Source of the DNA: Desulfurellales bacterium
GTDB taxonomy: Bacteria; Campylobacterota_A; Desulfurellia; Desulfurellales; Hippeaceae
Direction of reading: 5' to 3'
DNA: 64,000 bases
Assembly: GCA_027035575.1 (NCBI GenBank)
Contig: JALVUQ010000086.1
Span: forward strand, 27,358-91,357
The notes beneath the pieces are model-generated. The model did not search any database. It saw nothing but the letters and a program-made list of their open reading frames with translations, and was not told where the DNA came from. The stretch's first letter is position 1. Each line of letters begins with the position of its first letter. Positions 8,664 through 17,712 of this stretch are shown here, in pieces. The position numbers and the translations under genes were made by a program.

Positions 8664-10370
8664 CTATTTTGTCTGTTTAATGCCGTAGTAGTGCAAGGCA
8701 AAATTAACTATTTTTGAAAACAGAGGAGCCGCCACAACTCCTCCGTAAAACCCACCTTTTTGCGGATTGAATACGGAAACCGCAACAACTATCCTCGGTG
8801 CGCTGACAGGAGCGAAGCCTATAAAAGATGCTACATACTCCTTTGACTTATAGCTGCCCTTTTTAGGTATTTGAGCCGTGCCGGTCTTTCCTGCAACGAG
8901 ATAACCTTTAACGGCAGCTCTTTTTCCTGTCCCTCTTTCAACAACATTGTATAAAATTTTTTTAATTCTTTTAACCGTTGAACTTTTTAATATTTTCCGT
9001 TTCTTAACCTCGTATTTCGCTATATATCCATCGCCTTTTTTGATAAATTCCATAAAATGCGGTCTAACGAGATACCCTCCGTTGGCTATAACGCTGTAGG
9101 CTCTTGCAAGCTGTATTTCCGTGACGCCTATTCCTTGACCGAACGCCATATTAGCCAAATCCACATCCCCAACTCTGAATATATCTTTAACCAACCCTCT
9201 TGATTCCGAAATTGTATCTATTCCGGTTTTTTTTCCGAAACCGTATTTGATTAAATATCTGTAAAAGACTTCCTTTCCCATCTTCAAAGCTATTTTGGCA
9301 CTCCCGATATTGCTTGAATAAACAAAAACATTATCAAAACTCAACCACTTAAACCTATGGGCATCGTGGATTATTTTATTTTTAAGTCTCCATCTTCCGT
9401 TTTCGCAGTATAAAATTTCGTTACCCTTAAATATGCCGGAATCCAAAGCCGCAGACATAGTAACCAGTTTAAAAACGCTTCCCGGCTCGAAAACATCGGC
9501 AACAGCTCTGTTTCTTATGTCTTTATACTTAAATTCGTAATATCTGTTGTTGTTGTAAAAAGGGTATGAATCCATAGCAATTACGGCGCCGTTTTTAGGG
9601 TTCATCACAACAACCGTGGCGCTTTGAGCTTTATACTTTTCAACCGTTTTTTTGAGATTTATATGCACAAAATCCTGAATATCCCTGTTTAGAGAGACAT
9701 ACAAATCATCTCCGTCTATAGGCATCCGTATGTTTTTATACCTATACGCATCTATAGGCACTATGTTTTTCTCGTTAGAGGCTTTTAAGTAACCGTTGTA
9801 GTACTTTTCAAGCCCTTCCGCACCGTTTCCGTTTGAAAAACAAAATCCTATGTCGTGAGCGGAATATTCACCGTCGGGGTAGTACCTTTTATATTTTTTT
9901 ATAAACCCGAAACTGTTAGGCACAAAACCCTTCGTAAAACGCTTAAATTCCTTGAGGCTTATTCCTCTTTTTAAGACTATAAAATGCTTCTGTCTGTTTT
10001 TATCAATTATATTTTGAAGCGTTGAGGGGGCAATGTTAATGAAATTTGACACTCTTTTAATAAAATCGCTCACTTTTTGTTTATAATCCTTCATTTTGTC
10101 GTGTTTCATATGAAATTCCAGATCTTTAAAAAAATAGTTGGGGTCAACAAAAATAGAATAAGTGGGGTAGTCTATAGCATAAATATCACCCGACAAATCG
10201 TATATCGAACCCCTTTTCCCTTTTTGTTTTGAAACCTTAAAAACATTTTTCGTATATTGAGATATGTAATATTTATGGCGGATTACGGCTATATCAAAAG
10301 ATTTTATTAGGGCAATGGCAAAAAGAACTGCTATAACGAACAGGACAAATTTGTATCTTGTTGCATTCAA
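8664..10370 (-). CDS. ftsI: Peptidoglycan D,D-transpeptidase FtsI (PBP3, division-specific)
   Basis: This 568-residue class B PBP has one N-terminal membrane anchor (about residues 7-24), a dimerisation region starting at GKRGSIYDLSGD, and a transpeptidase domain with SVFK (Ser298-Lys301), SSN (352-354) and KTGT (495-498). It cross-links septal peptidoglycan as partner of FtsW. There is no PASTA domain. The place immediately after ftsL and rsmH is the classic dcw order and separates it from PBP2 of elongation. It overlaps ftsL by 4 bases. The usual next genes (murE, murF, mraY) are absent: a U32 gene follows instead. Confidence 0.93.
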   Translation of the reverse strand: MNATRYKFVLFVIAVLFAIALIKSFDIAVIRHKYYISQYTKNVFKVSKQKGKRGSIYDLSGDIYAIDYPTYSIFVDPNYFFKDLEFHMKHDKMKDYKQKVSDFIKRVSNFINIAPSTLQNIIDKNRQKHFIVLKRGISLKEFKRFTKGFVPNSFGFIKKYKRYYPDGEYSAHDIGFCFSNGNGAEGLEKYYNGYLKASNEKNIVPIDAYRYKNIRMPIDGDDLYVSLNRDIQDFVHINLKKTVEKYKAQSATVVVMNPKNGAVIAMDSYPFYNNNRYYEFKYKDIRNRAVADVFEPGSVFKLVTMSAALDSGIFKGNEILYCENGRWRLKNKIIHDAHRFKWLSFDNVFVYSSNIGSAKIALKMGKEVFYRYLIKYGFGKKTGIDTISESRGLVKDIFRVGDVDLANMAFGQGIGVTEIQLARAYSVIANGGYLVRPHFMEFIKKGDGYIAKYEVKKRKILKSSTVKRIKKILYNVVERGTGKRAAVKGYLVAGKTGTAQIPKKGSYKSKEYVASFIGFAPVSAPRIVVAVSVFNPQKGGFYGGVVAAPLFSKIVNFALHYYGIKQTK

Positions 10371-10690
10371 TAGACTATCTGGATATTTTTAGCCAACTTC
10401 ATATCTTTGGAGACACTCTCTGCAACAATCGAACCGGAACTTAAAATATGAGCCTTTTTTGCCTGTAAAGAAGCCATTTGCATTTCAAGCTCCATAAGTC
10501 TGGCTTTTTTAATGTTTATACCGTGCTGCACCTGTGAAATCGTGCTGTTTTGATACCCCAATACGTAAATAAACACAGCTATGATTAGCGCAAAACCCAA
10601 CTGCGGAACTGCAACCTCCAACGATATCGACGATGCCTTGCTTTTGGCTTTTACCTGACTTTTTACAGCGCTTTGAGCATAGTCAACCAT
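10367..10690 (-). CDS. ftsL: FtsL-like cell division protein
   Basis: This short protein of about 107 residues has one membrane segment (about residues 28-47, LGFALIIAVFIYVLGYQNS) followed by a heptad-rich helix beginning ISQVQHGINIKKARLMELE, the layout of FtsL: cytoplasmic tail, one helix, periplasmic coiled coil. FtsL sequences diverge greatly, so the call rests on topology plus position between rsmH and ftsI. I prefer the ATG at 10690, because GGGAGGG lies 5 bases upstream; an in-frame GTG at 10696 would sit against it. It overlaps the end of rsmH by 8 bases and ftsI by 4. Confidence 0.8.
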   Translation of the reverse strand: MVDYAQSAVKSQVKAKSKASSISLEVAVPQLGFALIIAVFIYVLGYQNSTISQVQHGINIKKARLMELEMQMASLQAKKAHILSSGSIVAESVSKDMKLAKNIQIVY

Positions 10691-11594
10691 CTCCACCCTC
10701 CCTTAAATTTAACATATCATCCTTTACCGCACATCTGAGTTTTGCGCTGCGAGCCCTCCTGTTTGACATTACCTCCACTTTAGACGGCAGTATAGGCTTT
10801 TTATTTATCAGTCTTAATTCCTTTTTTTGTTTGAATTCTCTAAATATATTTTTAACAACTCTATCTTCCAATGAATGAAAGGAGATAACGCAAATTGTTC
10901 CTTTTGGCTTAAGCAGCTCTACGGCATCAGTCAAGCCTTTCTGCAAACTCTCCAGCTCATCGTTCACAACTATCCTTAATGCTTGAAAAACCCTTGTTGC
11001 AGGGTGGGTTTTTTTATAAAGGTGCCTGGGAATACACGATTCCACTATTCCGGCAAGCTCTCTTGTAGAGCGTATCGGTCTTTTTCTCACTATATTTCTT
11101 GCTATTCTGCCTGCAAATCTCTCCTCACCGTAAATACGCAAGATATTGGCAAGCTCGTTTTCTTCCCAACCGTTGACTATCTTTTCAGCCGTTAACGGTT
11201 TTCTTTTATCCATCCTCATATCCAAAGGACCGTCTGTCAAAAAAGAAAACCCTCTATCCTGTCCTTTTAACTGGTCCAAAGACACCCCTAAGTCCATTAC
11301 AACTCCGTCTGCTTCATCAAAACCAAGCTCTCTTACCCTTGCAAGGCAGTTGGAATAGTTGTCGTGCACCAAAATCAACCTGTCTTTAAACTCCCTTTTT
11401 AGTGTTTCATTTGCATAAGATATTGCCTTTTCATCTTTGTCAAAGGCTATTACAATCCCATCGGGGGCTGATTTTTCAAGCAGTTTTCTTGTATGTCCTC
11501 CGGCTCCAAGCGTCATATCAACATAAATCCCGCCACTTTGCGGGTTTATGGCAAAAATGGTTTCGTTAAGCAAAACACTTTTATGAAGCATCAA
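10683..11594 (-). CDS. rsmH: 16S rRNA (cytosine1402-N4)-methyltransferase
   Basis: RsmH (MraW) methylates N4 of C1402 in the decoding centre of 16S rRNA using SAM. The 303-residue sequence starts MMLHKSVLLNETI and has the SAM loop VDMTLGAGGHTRKLL, the MDLGVSLDQL region, DGPLDMRMD and the C-terminal SFHSLEDRVVK, all diagnostic. Length is typical. It overlaps mraZ upstream by 4 bases and ftsL downstream, in the standard mraZ-rsmH-ftsL-ftsI order. Confidence 0.96.
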   Translation of the reverse strand: MMLHKSVLLNETIFAINPQSGGIYVDMTLGAGGHTRKLLEKSAPDGIVIAFDKDEKAISYANETLKREFKDRLILVHDNYSNCLARVRELGFDEADGVVMDLGVSLDQLKGQDRGFSFLTDGPLDMRMDKRKPLTAEKIVNGWEENELANILRIYGEERFAGRIARNIVRKRPIRSTRELAGIVESCIPRHLYKKTHPATRVFQALRIVVNDELESLQKGLTDAVELLKPKGTICVISFHSLEDRVVKNIFREFKQKKELRLINKKPILPSKVEVMSNRRARSAKLRCAVKDDMLNLREGGDG

Positions 11595-12034
11595 AATATA
11601 CCCAAATCTTCTATTTGACTTGCCAGTTCTTCCTCCGACTCCCTGAGTGCCGAGGACTCTTTATCCCATTTTTCCTTTGTCCAAATTTCTATATGGTCTA
11701 AATTTCCGAGTATAACAACATCTTTTTCTATTGAAACATCCTCTCTTAAAACGGAGGGTATAAGAACCCTGCCCTGCTTATCGAGATTTACATCTTGGGC
11801 GGATGAGAAAAACATCCTTTTAAATCGTCTTGCAGCTTTATTTGTTAATGGAAGGTTAACTGCTTTTTTTTCCAGCTCTTCCCAGACATCCTGGGGGTAG
11901 GCATAGATACACTCATCAAATACGGTCATAACAAGCGTGGAAATCCCTTTATTTTTAAGCGTTTCCTTAAATTTAGGCGGGATTTTCACCCTGCCCTTAT
12001 CATCAATCGAATAATCAAACCTTCCTCTAAACAT
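11591..12034 (-). CDS. mraZ: Transcriptional regulator MraZ
   Basis: This 147-residue protein is built of two SpoVT/AbrB-like halves: MFRGRFDYSIDDKGRVKIPPKF in the first and the related DKQGRVLIPSVLRE in the second. MraZ forms rings that bind tandem repeats before mraZ and usually represses the dcw operon. The MFRG start is conserved, fixing the ATG at 12034. Three 10-bp AGTGG repeats abut and include this start codon. No good Shine-Dalgarno sequence precedes it, only GTGG within a repeat, so binding and translation signals overlap. Confidence 0.94.
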   Translation of the reverse strand: MFRGRFDYSIDDKGRVKIPPKFKETLKNKGISTLVMTVFDECIYAYPQDVWEELEKKAVNLPLTNKAARRFKRMFFSSAQDVNLDKQGRVLIPSVLREDVSIEKDVVILGNLDHIEIWTKEKWDKESSALRESEEELASQIEDLGIF

Positions 12035-12087
12035 CCACTAACACCCACTTTAGACCACTTTTACCCTATTTATATATCGGATGTCAA
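12035..12087 (-). promoter_or_regulatory. mraZ promoter with three MraZ-box repeats
   Basis: On the minus strand TTGACA (12082-12087) is followed after 17 bases by a weak -10, GTAAAA (12059-12064). Three direct repeats with a 10-bp step then run into the mraZ ATG: AAGTGGTCTA, AAGTGGGTGT and TAGTGGATGT (about 12032-12061). MraZ is known to bind such spaced GTGG/TGGG repeats. Here they cover the presumed transcription start and reach the start codon, suggesting autorepression at both. The rest of the gap up to 12311 is A+T-rich and shows no gene or clear terminator. Confidence 0.7.
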
Positions 12088-12311
12088 GTAAAAAAATTAA
12101 ATTTATCCAATTTTCTAATCTTTTTTTATTTTTCAGCCCTATAGAAAAGAATACGAATACAAAAAAAGAAAGAGGGCGTTTTTAAAAATAAACCGGCAAG
12201 CAGCAATTAATTCGTATCAAAGGATTTTTTGTCGATTTGGAATTGATAGATAAAAAGCTTAAGAAATGTGGACTTTAGTGAGTAATAACTCTTTCTTATC
12301 TAATGATGAAC

Positions 12312-14048
12312 TCAGGGTTTATGCAGAATTATATCCGTTTTTGTTATCATACCCAAAAGTTTATTGGGGTTCTTTCTATCCACTACAGGCAAATGCGATA
12401 TATTATGATTGCTCATTTTCTCCCAAGCTTTATCAAATGTTTCATCGGGATATGTAACTATCAACTGCCTTTCGCATACCTTATCCACACGGCATATATT
12501 CAACTCGTCATTATCATAATTGATTATGTCTTCTCCGGTTATTATGCCTATAAGGTTACCGTAATTGTTTATTATTGGAAATCCGTGATGCCCTGTTTTC
12601 AGTATTTTATTTTTAACCGACTTTACCGTTTCACTTTCCTTTACCGTTAAAACATTTGTAATCATTATCTCCTCTATATGTTTGTATCTCATCATATTCG
12701 CTTCAAGTCCCCGCGGTATCTTTATACCTCTTCTTGAAAGTTTTTCCGTATATATCGTATCTTCATAAAATATTGAACTTACAACATCGGCAACAACACA
12801 GGCAAAGATTAAAGGTATAATGATTTTATAGTCACGCGTCATCTCGAAAACCATAATTATGGATGTCAGTGTTGCTCTGCTTGCGGCTGCAAAAACGGCT
12901 GCCATACCAACCAAGCTGTATGCGGGATAAGGTGCGCTGATTGAAGGAAAAATCATATTAACTATGATTCCGAAAAGTGTTCCGCCTACGGCACCTATAA
13001 ACAAAGACGGAGCAAATACGCCTCCGGAGCCGCCCGAACCGAGCGTAATAGACAGGGCAAGCATCTTAGCTAAGAGTAAGAGAAAAAGTATAAATGCCAG
13101 ATAGCTGCTCGGGTTTCCATAGTTGAAATTAAGCAGGGAACTTATCGACTCATAGCCTACACCGAAAACCTGTGGAAATTCAAGTCCTATAATACCTAAG
13201 ACTGCACCCCCTATTACGGGCTTTGCTATGGGGTGAATTTTCATATAATCAAAAACGTCTTCAACTTTATAAAGCAGTTTCGATTCGGCTATCCCTATAA
13301 AACCTGCAAATATTCCCAAAGCAAGATAAAAGAAGAGTTCATAAAGCGATTGAAAATGGTACGGAGGAACAATAAAAGCGGGATTGCTTCCCAAAAACAA
13401 CCTTGATATTACGGTGGCAAATACGGAAGACACAACAAGAGGCACAAACGATTCCGTCTTTAATTCAAGTAAAATAAGTTCAACGGAGAAGATAACACCT
13501 GCAATCGGGGCATTAAAGGTCGCAGCTATACCCGCTGTTGCTCCGCAACCCACCAAAATTTTTCTTTCATTGACAGACAGATTTAAAAGCTGACTAACCG
13601 ACGAACCGAACGCACTGCCTATCTGGACGATAGGACCCTCCCTGCCTGCTGAACCGCCGCTTCCCAAACAAACTCCCGATGCAATAATTTTGGCGATAAC
13701 CACCCTCGGGCGTATAACACCCTGTTTTTTAAACATTGCTTCCATAACTTCGGGAACACCGTGACCTTTGGTTTCGGGGGCAAAATAGTATGTTATCATA
13801 CCGACTATCAACCCTCCGATTGCGGGAGGGATAATAACCAAAAAACCGAGATTATTACCCAATGGTGAGATGAAGTGAATGGAAAATTTCTGCCAAAAAG
13901 ACAAATTGCTTATGAGATGTATGAGCCACCTGAATAAAACAGCCCCGAATCCTCCTACAATACCCACTGCTACGGCTATGACAATTACCCTTGTAGAGCT
14001 GAACAATTTTGATAGCTTACCGCCGGTTTGTTGACTATTTTTATACAT
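12312..14048 (-). CDS. ClC-family chloride channel/antiporter with CBS pair
   Basis: This 578-residue multi-pass ClC protein carries the anion-pathway motifs GHGVPEV, GSGGSAGREGP (with the gating Glu of GREGP), GATAGIAATFNAPIAG and GSGGSGGVFAPSLF. Two CBS domains follow (about residues 450-578, from IEEIMITNVLTVKESE), which in this family bind adenine nucleotides and tune transport. I take the ATG at 14048 because AAGGAG lies 5 bases before it; the upstream GTG at 14054 touches that site. Whether it carries Cl-, another anion, or exchanges protons cannot be read from sequence. A second, divergent ClC gene lies at 15933. Confidence 0.9.
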   Translation of the reverse strand: MYKNSQQTGGKLSKLFSSTRVIVIAVAVGIVGGFGAVLFRWLIHLISNLSFWQKFSIHFISPLGNNLGFLVIIPPAIGGLIVGMITYYFAPETKGHGVPEVMEAMFKKQGVIRPRVVIAKIIASGVCLGSGGSAGREGPIVQIGSAFGSSVSQLLNLSVNERKILVGCGATAGIAATFNAPIAGVIFSVELILLELKTESFVPLVVSSVFATVISRLFLGSNPAFIVPPYHFQSLYELFFYLALGIFAGFIGIAESKLLYKVEDVFDYMKIHPIAKPVIGGAVLGIIGLEFPQVFGVGYESISSLLNFNYGNPSSYLAFILFLLLLAKMLALSITLGSGGSGGVFAPSLFIGAVGGTLFGIIVNMIFPSISAPYPAYSLVGMAAVFAAASRATLTSIIMVFEMTRDYKIIIPLIFACVVADVVSSIFYEDTIYTEKLSRRGIKIPRGLEANMMRYKHIEEIMITNVLTVKESETVKSVKNKILKTGHHGFPIINNYGNLIGIITGEDIINYDNDELNICRVDKVCERQLIVTYPDETFDKAWEKMSNHNISHLPVVDRKNPNKLLGMITKTDIILHKP

Positions 14049-14221
14049 TTTCACTCCTTGTTATAAATTATGCCTTCAATTTAACTTTAAGCTATAACAA
14101 GATAATTTCAAGTATTCAGTCATATATAAAAACAAACATTTTTTACTTACGCGTTTAACGTGTTGCAAGTCAGTATGTATTGATCTTTTTTGGCAAATCT
14201 AACTATAAAAACACTTTATAG

Positions 14222-14248
14222 GCGGGGTTCAATGCCTCGCTTTTTTTT
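14222..14248 (+). terminator. Hairpin plus T-tract in the clc-DMT intergenic region
   Basis: GCGGGG (14222-14227) pairs with CCTCGC (14235-14240), with one G-T wobble, around a 7-base loop and is followed by eight T. This is a textbook intrinsic terminator for plus-strand transcription, yet no plus-strand gene lies upstream, because the clc gene reads away from it. It may end a small RNA or act in the leader of the DMT gene. The remainder of the 14049-14349 gap is A+T-rich with no other recognisable gene. Confidence 0.55.
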
Positions 14249-14349
14249 AAAAAACCACAAGTTATCCCTTACTTTTTTACAAACATCACATATTTTGATA
14301 TTGAATATTTCTTTCAAATATGTAGCATACTAAAATTTAAAAGCAGGAG

Positions 14350-15213
14350 GTGCTTATTAAACCGAAGAACAAAGGTTTGCTTGAGATGTTTTTTGCAACG
14401 TTTATATGGGGCTCCATTCCTCTTTTTTCGATTTGGTGTGCCCTTCCCTCACCCGTATTCGTATTTTTCAGGGTTTTGTTTGCTTTTCCTTTTATGCTGT
14501 TTTACTCTTTAAAAAAGCTGGGCAAAAAAGAGCTGTTCAACATCAAACCAGTTTTGCCGTTAATACTTTCAGGCATTGTGTTGTCGCTTAACTGGATATT
14601 CTTTTTTTGGGCAATAAACATTACTGACATTGCCACGGCTGTGGTGTTGTACTATTTCGGTCCGGTATTCACAATCATTCTTGCCGTTATTTTCTTAAAA
14701 GAACCGTTAAGCAAAACGCTTGTTATTGCCACAATAACAGCGTTTGCAGGTGCATTCTTAACGTTTGCACCGTCTTTTGAATCTGGGGGCTCTTTTTTCG
14801 GCGTTATTATTGCCCTTTTATCGGGACTGCTTTACGGACTTCTCGGCTTCATATCAAAAATCGCCACATTCAACCACTCATCAATAAAAATAACCACATA
14901 CCAGATATTCATATCCATATTTTTTACTCTTCCTTTTGTTTTTTTCTTTCATTTTGCTTTGAATCTTTATGTGCTCTTACTGTTAATCATCACAGGAATC
15001 ATTCATACAGCCCTGGCTCTTTTTTTATGGTATGACTCTCTAAATTACATAAATGTTTCAACAAGCGCCGTTTTTTCTTATTTAGACCCGTTTTTTGCAA
15101 TAGCGCTCGGCTTCATATTCCTGAACCAAAAACCGGGTTTACTTCAAATTGCAGGCGGCATTCTGATAACCGTATCAGGTATAATGATTACACTTAAAGA
15201 AAGCAGAAAGTAA
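14350..15213 (+). CDS. DMT/EamA-family permease
   Basis: This protein of about 285 residues has ten predicted membrane helices arranged as two EamA repeats (the second from about residue 145). The first helix carries the family motif FIWGSIPLF. Such carriers export amino acids or other metabolites; the substrate is unknown. The start is unusual. The GTG at 14350 shares a base with the perfect AGGAGG (14345-14350) that should serve it, while the codon spaced normally (5 bases) is ATT at 14356. TTG (14377) and ATG (14386) are later options. Confidence 0.85.
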   Translation: MLIKPKNKGLLEMFFATFIWGSIPLFSIWCALPSPVFVFFRVLFAFPFMLFYSLKKLGKKELFNIKPVLPLILSGIVLSLNWIFFFWAINITDIATAVVLYYFGPVFTIILAVIFLKEPLSKTLVIATITAFAGAFLTFAPSFESGGSFFGVIIALLSGLLYGLLGFISKIATFNHSSIKITTYQIFISIFFTLPFVFFFHFALNLYVLLLLIITGIIHTALALFLWYDSLNYINVSTSAVFSYLDPFFAIALGFIFLNQKPGLLQIAGGILITVSGIMITLKESRK

Positions 15214-15252
15214 AAAATCTCTCTGAAATTTCTCATAAAAAGTCTTAAAACC

Positions 15253-15281
15253 TTGAATAAAAAACATTAATGGTGTATTAT
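15253..15281 (+). promoter_or_regulatory. Promoter of marC, leaderless layout
   Basis: TTGAAT (15253-15258), a 17-base spacer and TATTAT (15276-15281) form a good sigma-70-type promoter. Only six bases separate the -10 box from the ATG at 15288, so transcription probably begins at or next to the start codon. No Shine-Dalgarno sequence is present. Confidence 0.6.
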
Positions 15282-15287
15282 TTTTGT

Positions 15288-15920
15288 ATGTTCGGCGAAT
15301 ATTTAAAAATGTTTCTGCATCACACAATCACTCTTCTTACGATTGTAAATCCCATAGCTGCCGCAAGTATTATGCTCTCCCTTCTGCCGCCAAACGACGA
15401 TAAAATCGTTAAATCCACAGCCAGAAAAGCAACTCTTATAGTTATGGTAGCCTCTTTCATAACGCTTTTTCTCGGTGAAATGATATTCAAACTGTTCGGC
15501 ATAAGCGTTCTATCCATAGAGGTTATAGGCGGAATAATTATTATGTTGATTGCCATAAATATGGTTTACGGAGAGCACTCCAAAGCACGTCATTCGCCCG
15601 AAGAACGAGATGAAGCCAAAGAAAAAGAAGATATTGCCATTGTTCCGTTGGGAATTCCAATACTTTTCGGTCCGGGCGTCATTGCCGTACTGATTTTACT
15701 TAATAATCAACTAAAAGGACTCTACTCCTATATAGTTGTGTCATTATCAATAATTACTGTCGGTATTGCCGTATATTTAACACTCTTATATGCAGCTAAG
15801 ATTGATAAATTGTTAGGCGTGACCGGTATAAAAATACTGACGAGAATTATGGGGCTTATTCTCGGAGCCATCGCTTCTCAAATGTTGATAAACGGCATAA
15901 AAGGTCTTTGGAACGGCTAA
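15288..15920 (+). CDS. MarC-family inner membrane protein
   Basis: About 210 residues with six predicted membrane helices. LLTIVNPIAAASIML in the first helix and VPLGIPILFGPGVIAVLIL are typical of MarC/UPF0056 proteins. The family has no established transport substrate and was wrongly linked to multiple antibiotic resistance in the past. An in-frame ATG lies at 15270, but I prefer 15288: the protein then starts MFGEYLKMF as in relatives, and the predicted -10 box lies between the two ATGs. The following ClC gene starts 12 bases after the stop, so the two may be co-transcribed. Confidence 0.88.
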   Translation: MFGEYLKMFLHHTITLLTIVNPIAAASIMLSLLPPNDDKIVKSTARKATLIVMVASFITLFLGEMIFKLFGISVLSIEVIGGIIIMLIAINMVYGEHSKARHSPEERDEAKEKEDIAIVPLGIPILFGPGVIAVLILLNNQLKGLYSYIVVSLSIITVGIAVYLTLLYAAKIDKLLGVTGIKILTRIMGLILGAIASQMLINGIKGLWNG

Positions 15921-15932
15921 GAAGGCAGCTCT

Positions 15933-17666
15933 ATGAAAAAACGTAGAAGCTTTTTGCTTCTCGATACGGTTATTATAGGGCTTATCGGTGCGGCAAGTGC
16001 CCAAATATTCGTATTTTTATTAAAGTTTGTCGGGCATTACTCTTTAACCTTAATAGCCGGATACACTCCGCCCGATGTATTAAACATATTAACAGATTCA
16101 ATAGTAACCCACACATACCATTCATTGTTGATTCTGCCGGTCATAGTTGTCGGCGGGCTAATTTCAGGATTTTTGGTTTATACCTTTGCACCGGAAGCAG
16201 AAGGTCACGGAACCGATACGGCTGTCAGAGCCTTCCATAGAACGGGAGGATACATAAGAGCCATTGTTACACCTCTAAAAATAGCAGCATCGGCAATAAC
16301 AATAGGCACGGGCGGTTCTGCGGGAAGAGAAGGACCCACCGCCCTGTTTAGCTCAGGTGTGGGTTCGATTTATGCAGATTTCAGAAAGGCTACGATAGAA
16401 GAAAGAAGGCTTTTTGTTTTAATAGGTATGGCTTCGGGCTTATCGGCAATATTCAGAGCCCCCATAGGAACGTCGATATTTGCCATAGAAGTCTTATACA
16501 GCGATATGGAGTTTGAGGCAAGCGCCCTTGTTTATACGCTTCTTGGCTCGATTATAGCATATATAGCAACAGGTTTTATTATGGGCTGGCACTCCATTTT
16601 CAATGTCCCTACCAATCTCCAAGCCACAAATTTAAGCGTTTTTCTCTATTTATCCGTTCTGGGACTCTTCAGCGGCGTTATCGGCGTTATCTTACCCAAC
16701 GTATTTTATTATACACGTGATTTTTTTCATAAAATAAAGATACCTCCGCACTTAAAACCGGCATTGGGAGCGCTTCTTGTGGGTTTGATAGCTTTGGAGT
16801 TTCCCCAGGTTCTCGGAGGGGGTTACGGCTGGATTCAAGACGCCATAGACGGCAGAATTGTTGTAGGGCTGCTTTCTATGCTGTTGATTGCAAAGATGTT
16901 TGCCTTTACTTTCACCGTATCGTCCGGGGGTTCGGGCGGTGTATTTGCACCTACACTCTTTTTGGGAGCGATGCTCGGAGGAATAGCAGCACATATTTTT
17001 CACCAACCATCGGCTATCTTTGCGGTAATAGGAATGGCTGCCGTTTTCGGCTCGGCAGCAAGAGCACCGCTTGCAACAATCATTATGGTGACGGAAATGA
17101 CCGGCGGATACAGCCTTCTATCGCCGGCAGCTTTTACTGTTTTACTTGCATATCTAATCCAGGTGACGCTAACCGATAAACTGGAATTGAAATACTCAAG
17201 TCTATACGAAGCCCAGGTGTTGAATAAATCTCACTCTCCCGTACATCAAATAGAAACACTAAAAAACATTCTTTTATGCAATCTTAGCTACCTGTCTATA
17301 GATGCAAAAGCCCTAAGCGATGACAAAATACTCAATCTCTTGGAATCCGGCATTCCCATAGAGCTTCAAAACGGTAAAACTCTGTTTTTCGGAACACTGA
17401 CAAAAAATATAGACGCAAAGAGGATAGACGGTGAGCTGTTCTACAAAGAAGCGAAAATTTTATATATATTTAGAAACGGTGTTTGGCTGCACCCCAATGA
17501 AGTCGATTCTCTAAGAAAAAACGATGAAGTTTTGGTGTGCGGAAACCAAGATGCCATAGATAGCATCAAAAACGACTTTACTCGCATCTCCTATATATTC
17601 TCCAAACTAAAAAACCAACACATAAGGCTTGAGAAATACGCAAAGAAATATATACCATCAAAATAA
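15933..17666 (+). CDS. ClC-family channel/antiporter with TrkA-C-like tail
   Basis: This second ClC protein (577 residues) has GTGGSAGREGP with the gating Glu, GMASGLSAIFRAPIGT and SSGGSGGVFAPTLF. The first filter motif reads GHGTDT, whereas the paralogue at 12312 has GHGVPE, so the usual Pro is replaced. The C-terminal ~120 residues are not CBS domains. The stretch NGVWLHPNEVDSLRKNDEVL resembles an RCK_C/TrkA-C ligand-binding domain. The two paralogues therefore differ in both filter and regulation. It follows marC at 12 bases and probably shares its mRNA. Confidence 0.88.
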   Translation: MKKRRSFLLLDTVIIGLIGAASAQIFVFLLKFVGHYSLTLIAGYTPPDVLNILTDSIVTHTYHSLLILPVIVVGGLISGFLVYTFAPEAEGHGTDTAVRAFHRTGGYIRAIVTPLKIAASAITIGTGGSAGREGPTALFSSGVGSIYADFRKATIEERRLFVLIGMASGLSAIFRAPIGTSIFAIEVLYSDMEFEASALVYTLLGSIIAYIATGFIMGWHSIFNVPTNLQATNLSVFLYLSVLGLFSGVIGVILPNVFYYTRDFFHKIKIPPHLKPALGALLVGLIALEFPQVLGGGYGWIQDAIDGRIVVGLLSMLLIAKMFAFTFTVSSGGSGGVFAPTLFLGAMLGGIAAHIFHQPSAIFAVIGMAAVFGSAARAPLATIIMVTEMTGGYSLLSPAAFTVLLAYLIQVTLTDKLELKYSSLYEAQVLNKSHSPVHQIETLKNILLCNLSYLSIDAKALSDDKILNLLESGIPIELQNGKTLFFGTLTKNIDAKRIDGELFYKEAKILYIFRNGVWLHPNEVDSLRKNDEVLVCGNQDAIDSIKNDFTRISYIFSKLKNQHIRLEKYAKKYIPSK

Positions 17667-17712
17667 CATCAATTATCGGAATTTGTGCTCTACGAAACGG
17701 GAGGTATTTTAT

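Noticed and set aside
12266..12650. Plus-strand open frames overlapping the ClC gene end
   Set aside because: They lie antisense to a well-conserved CBS domain and have no family features.
14222..14248. tRNA 3' half or tmRNA fragment (GGGGTTCAA text resembling a T-arm)
   Set aside because: No acceptor stem, anticodon arm or CCA can be matched around it; hairpin plus eight T fits a terminator better.
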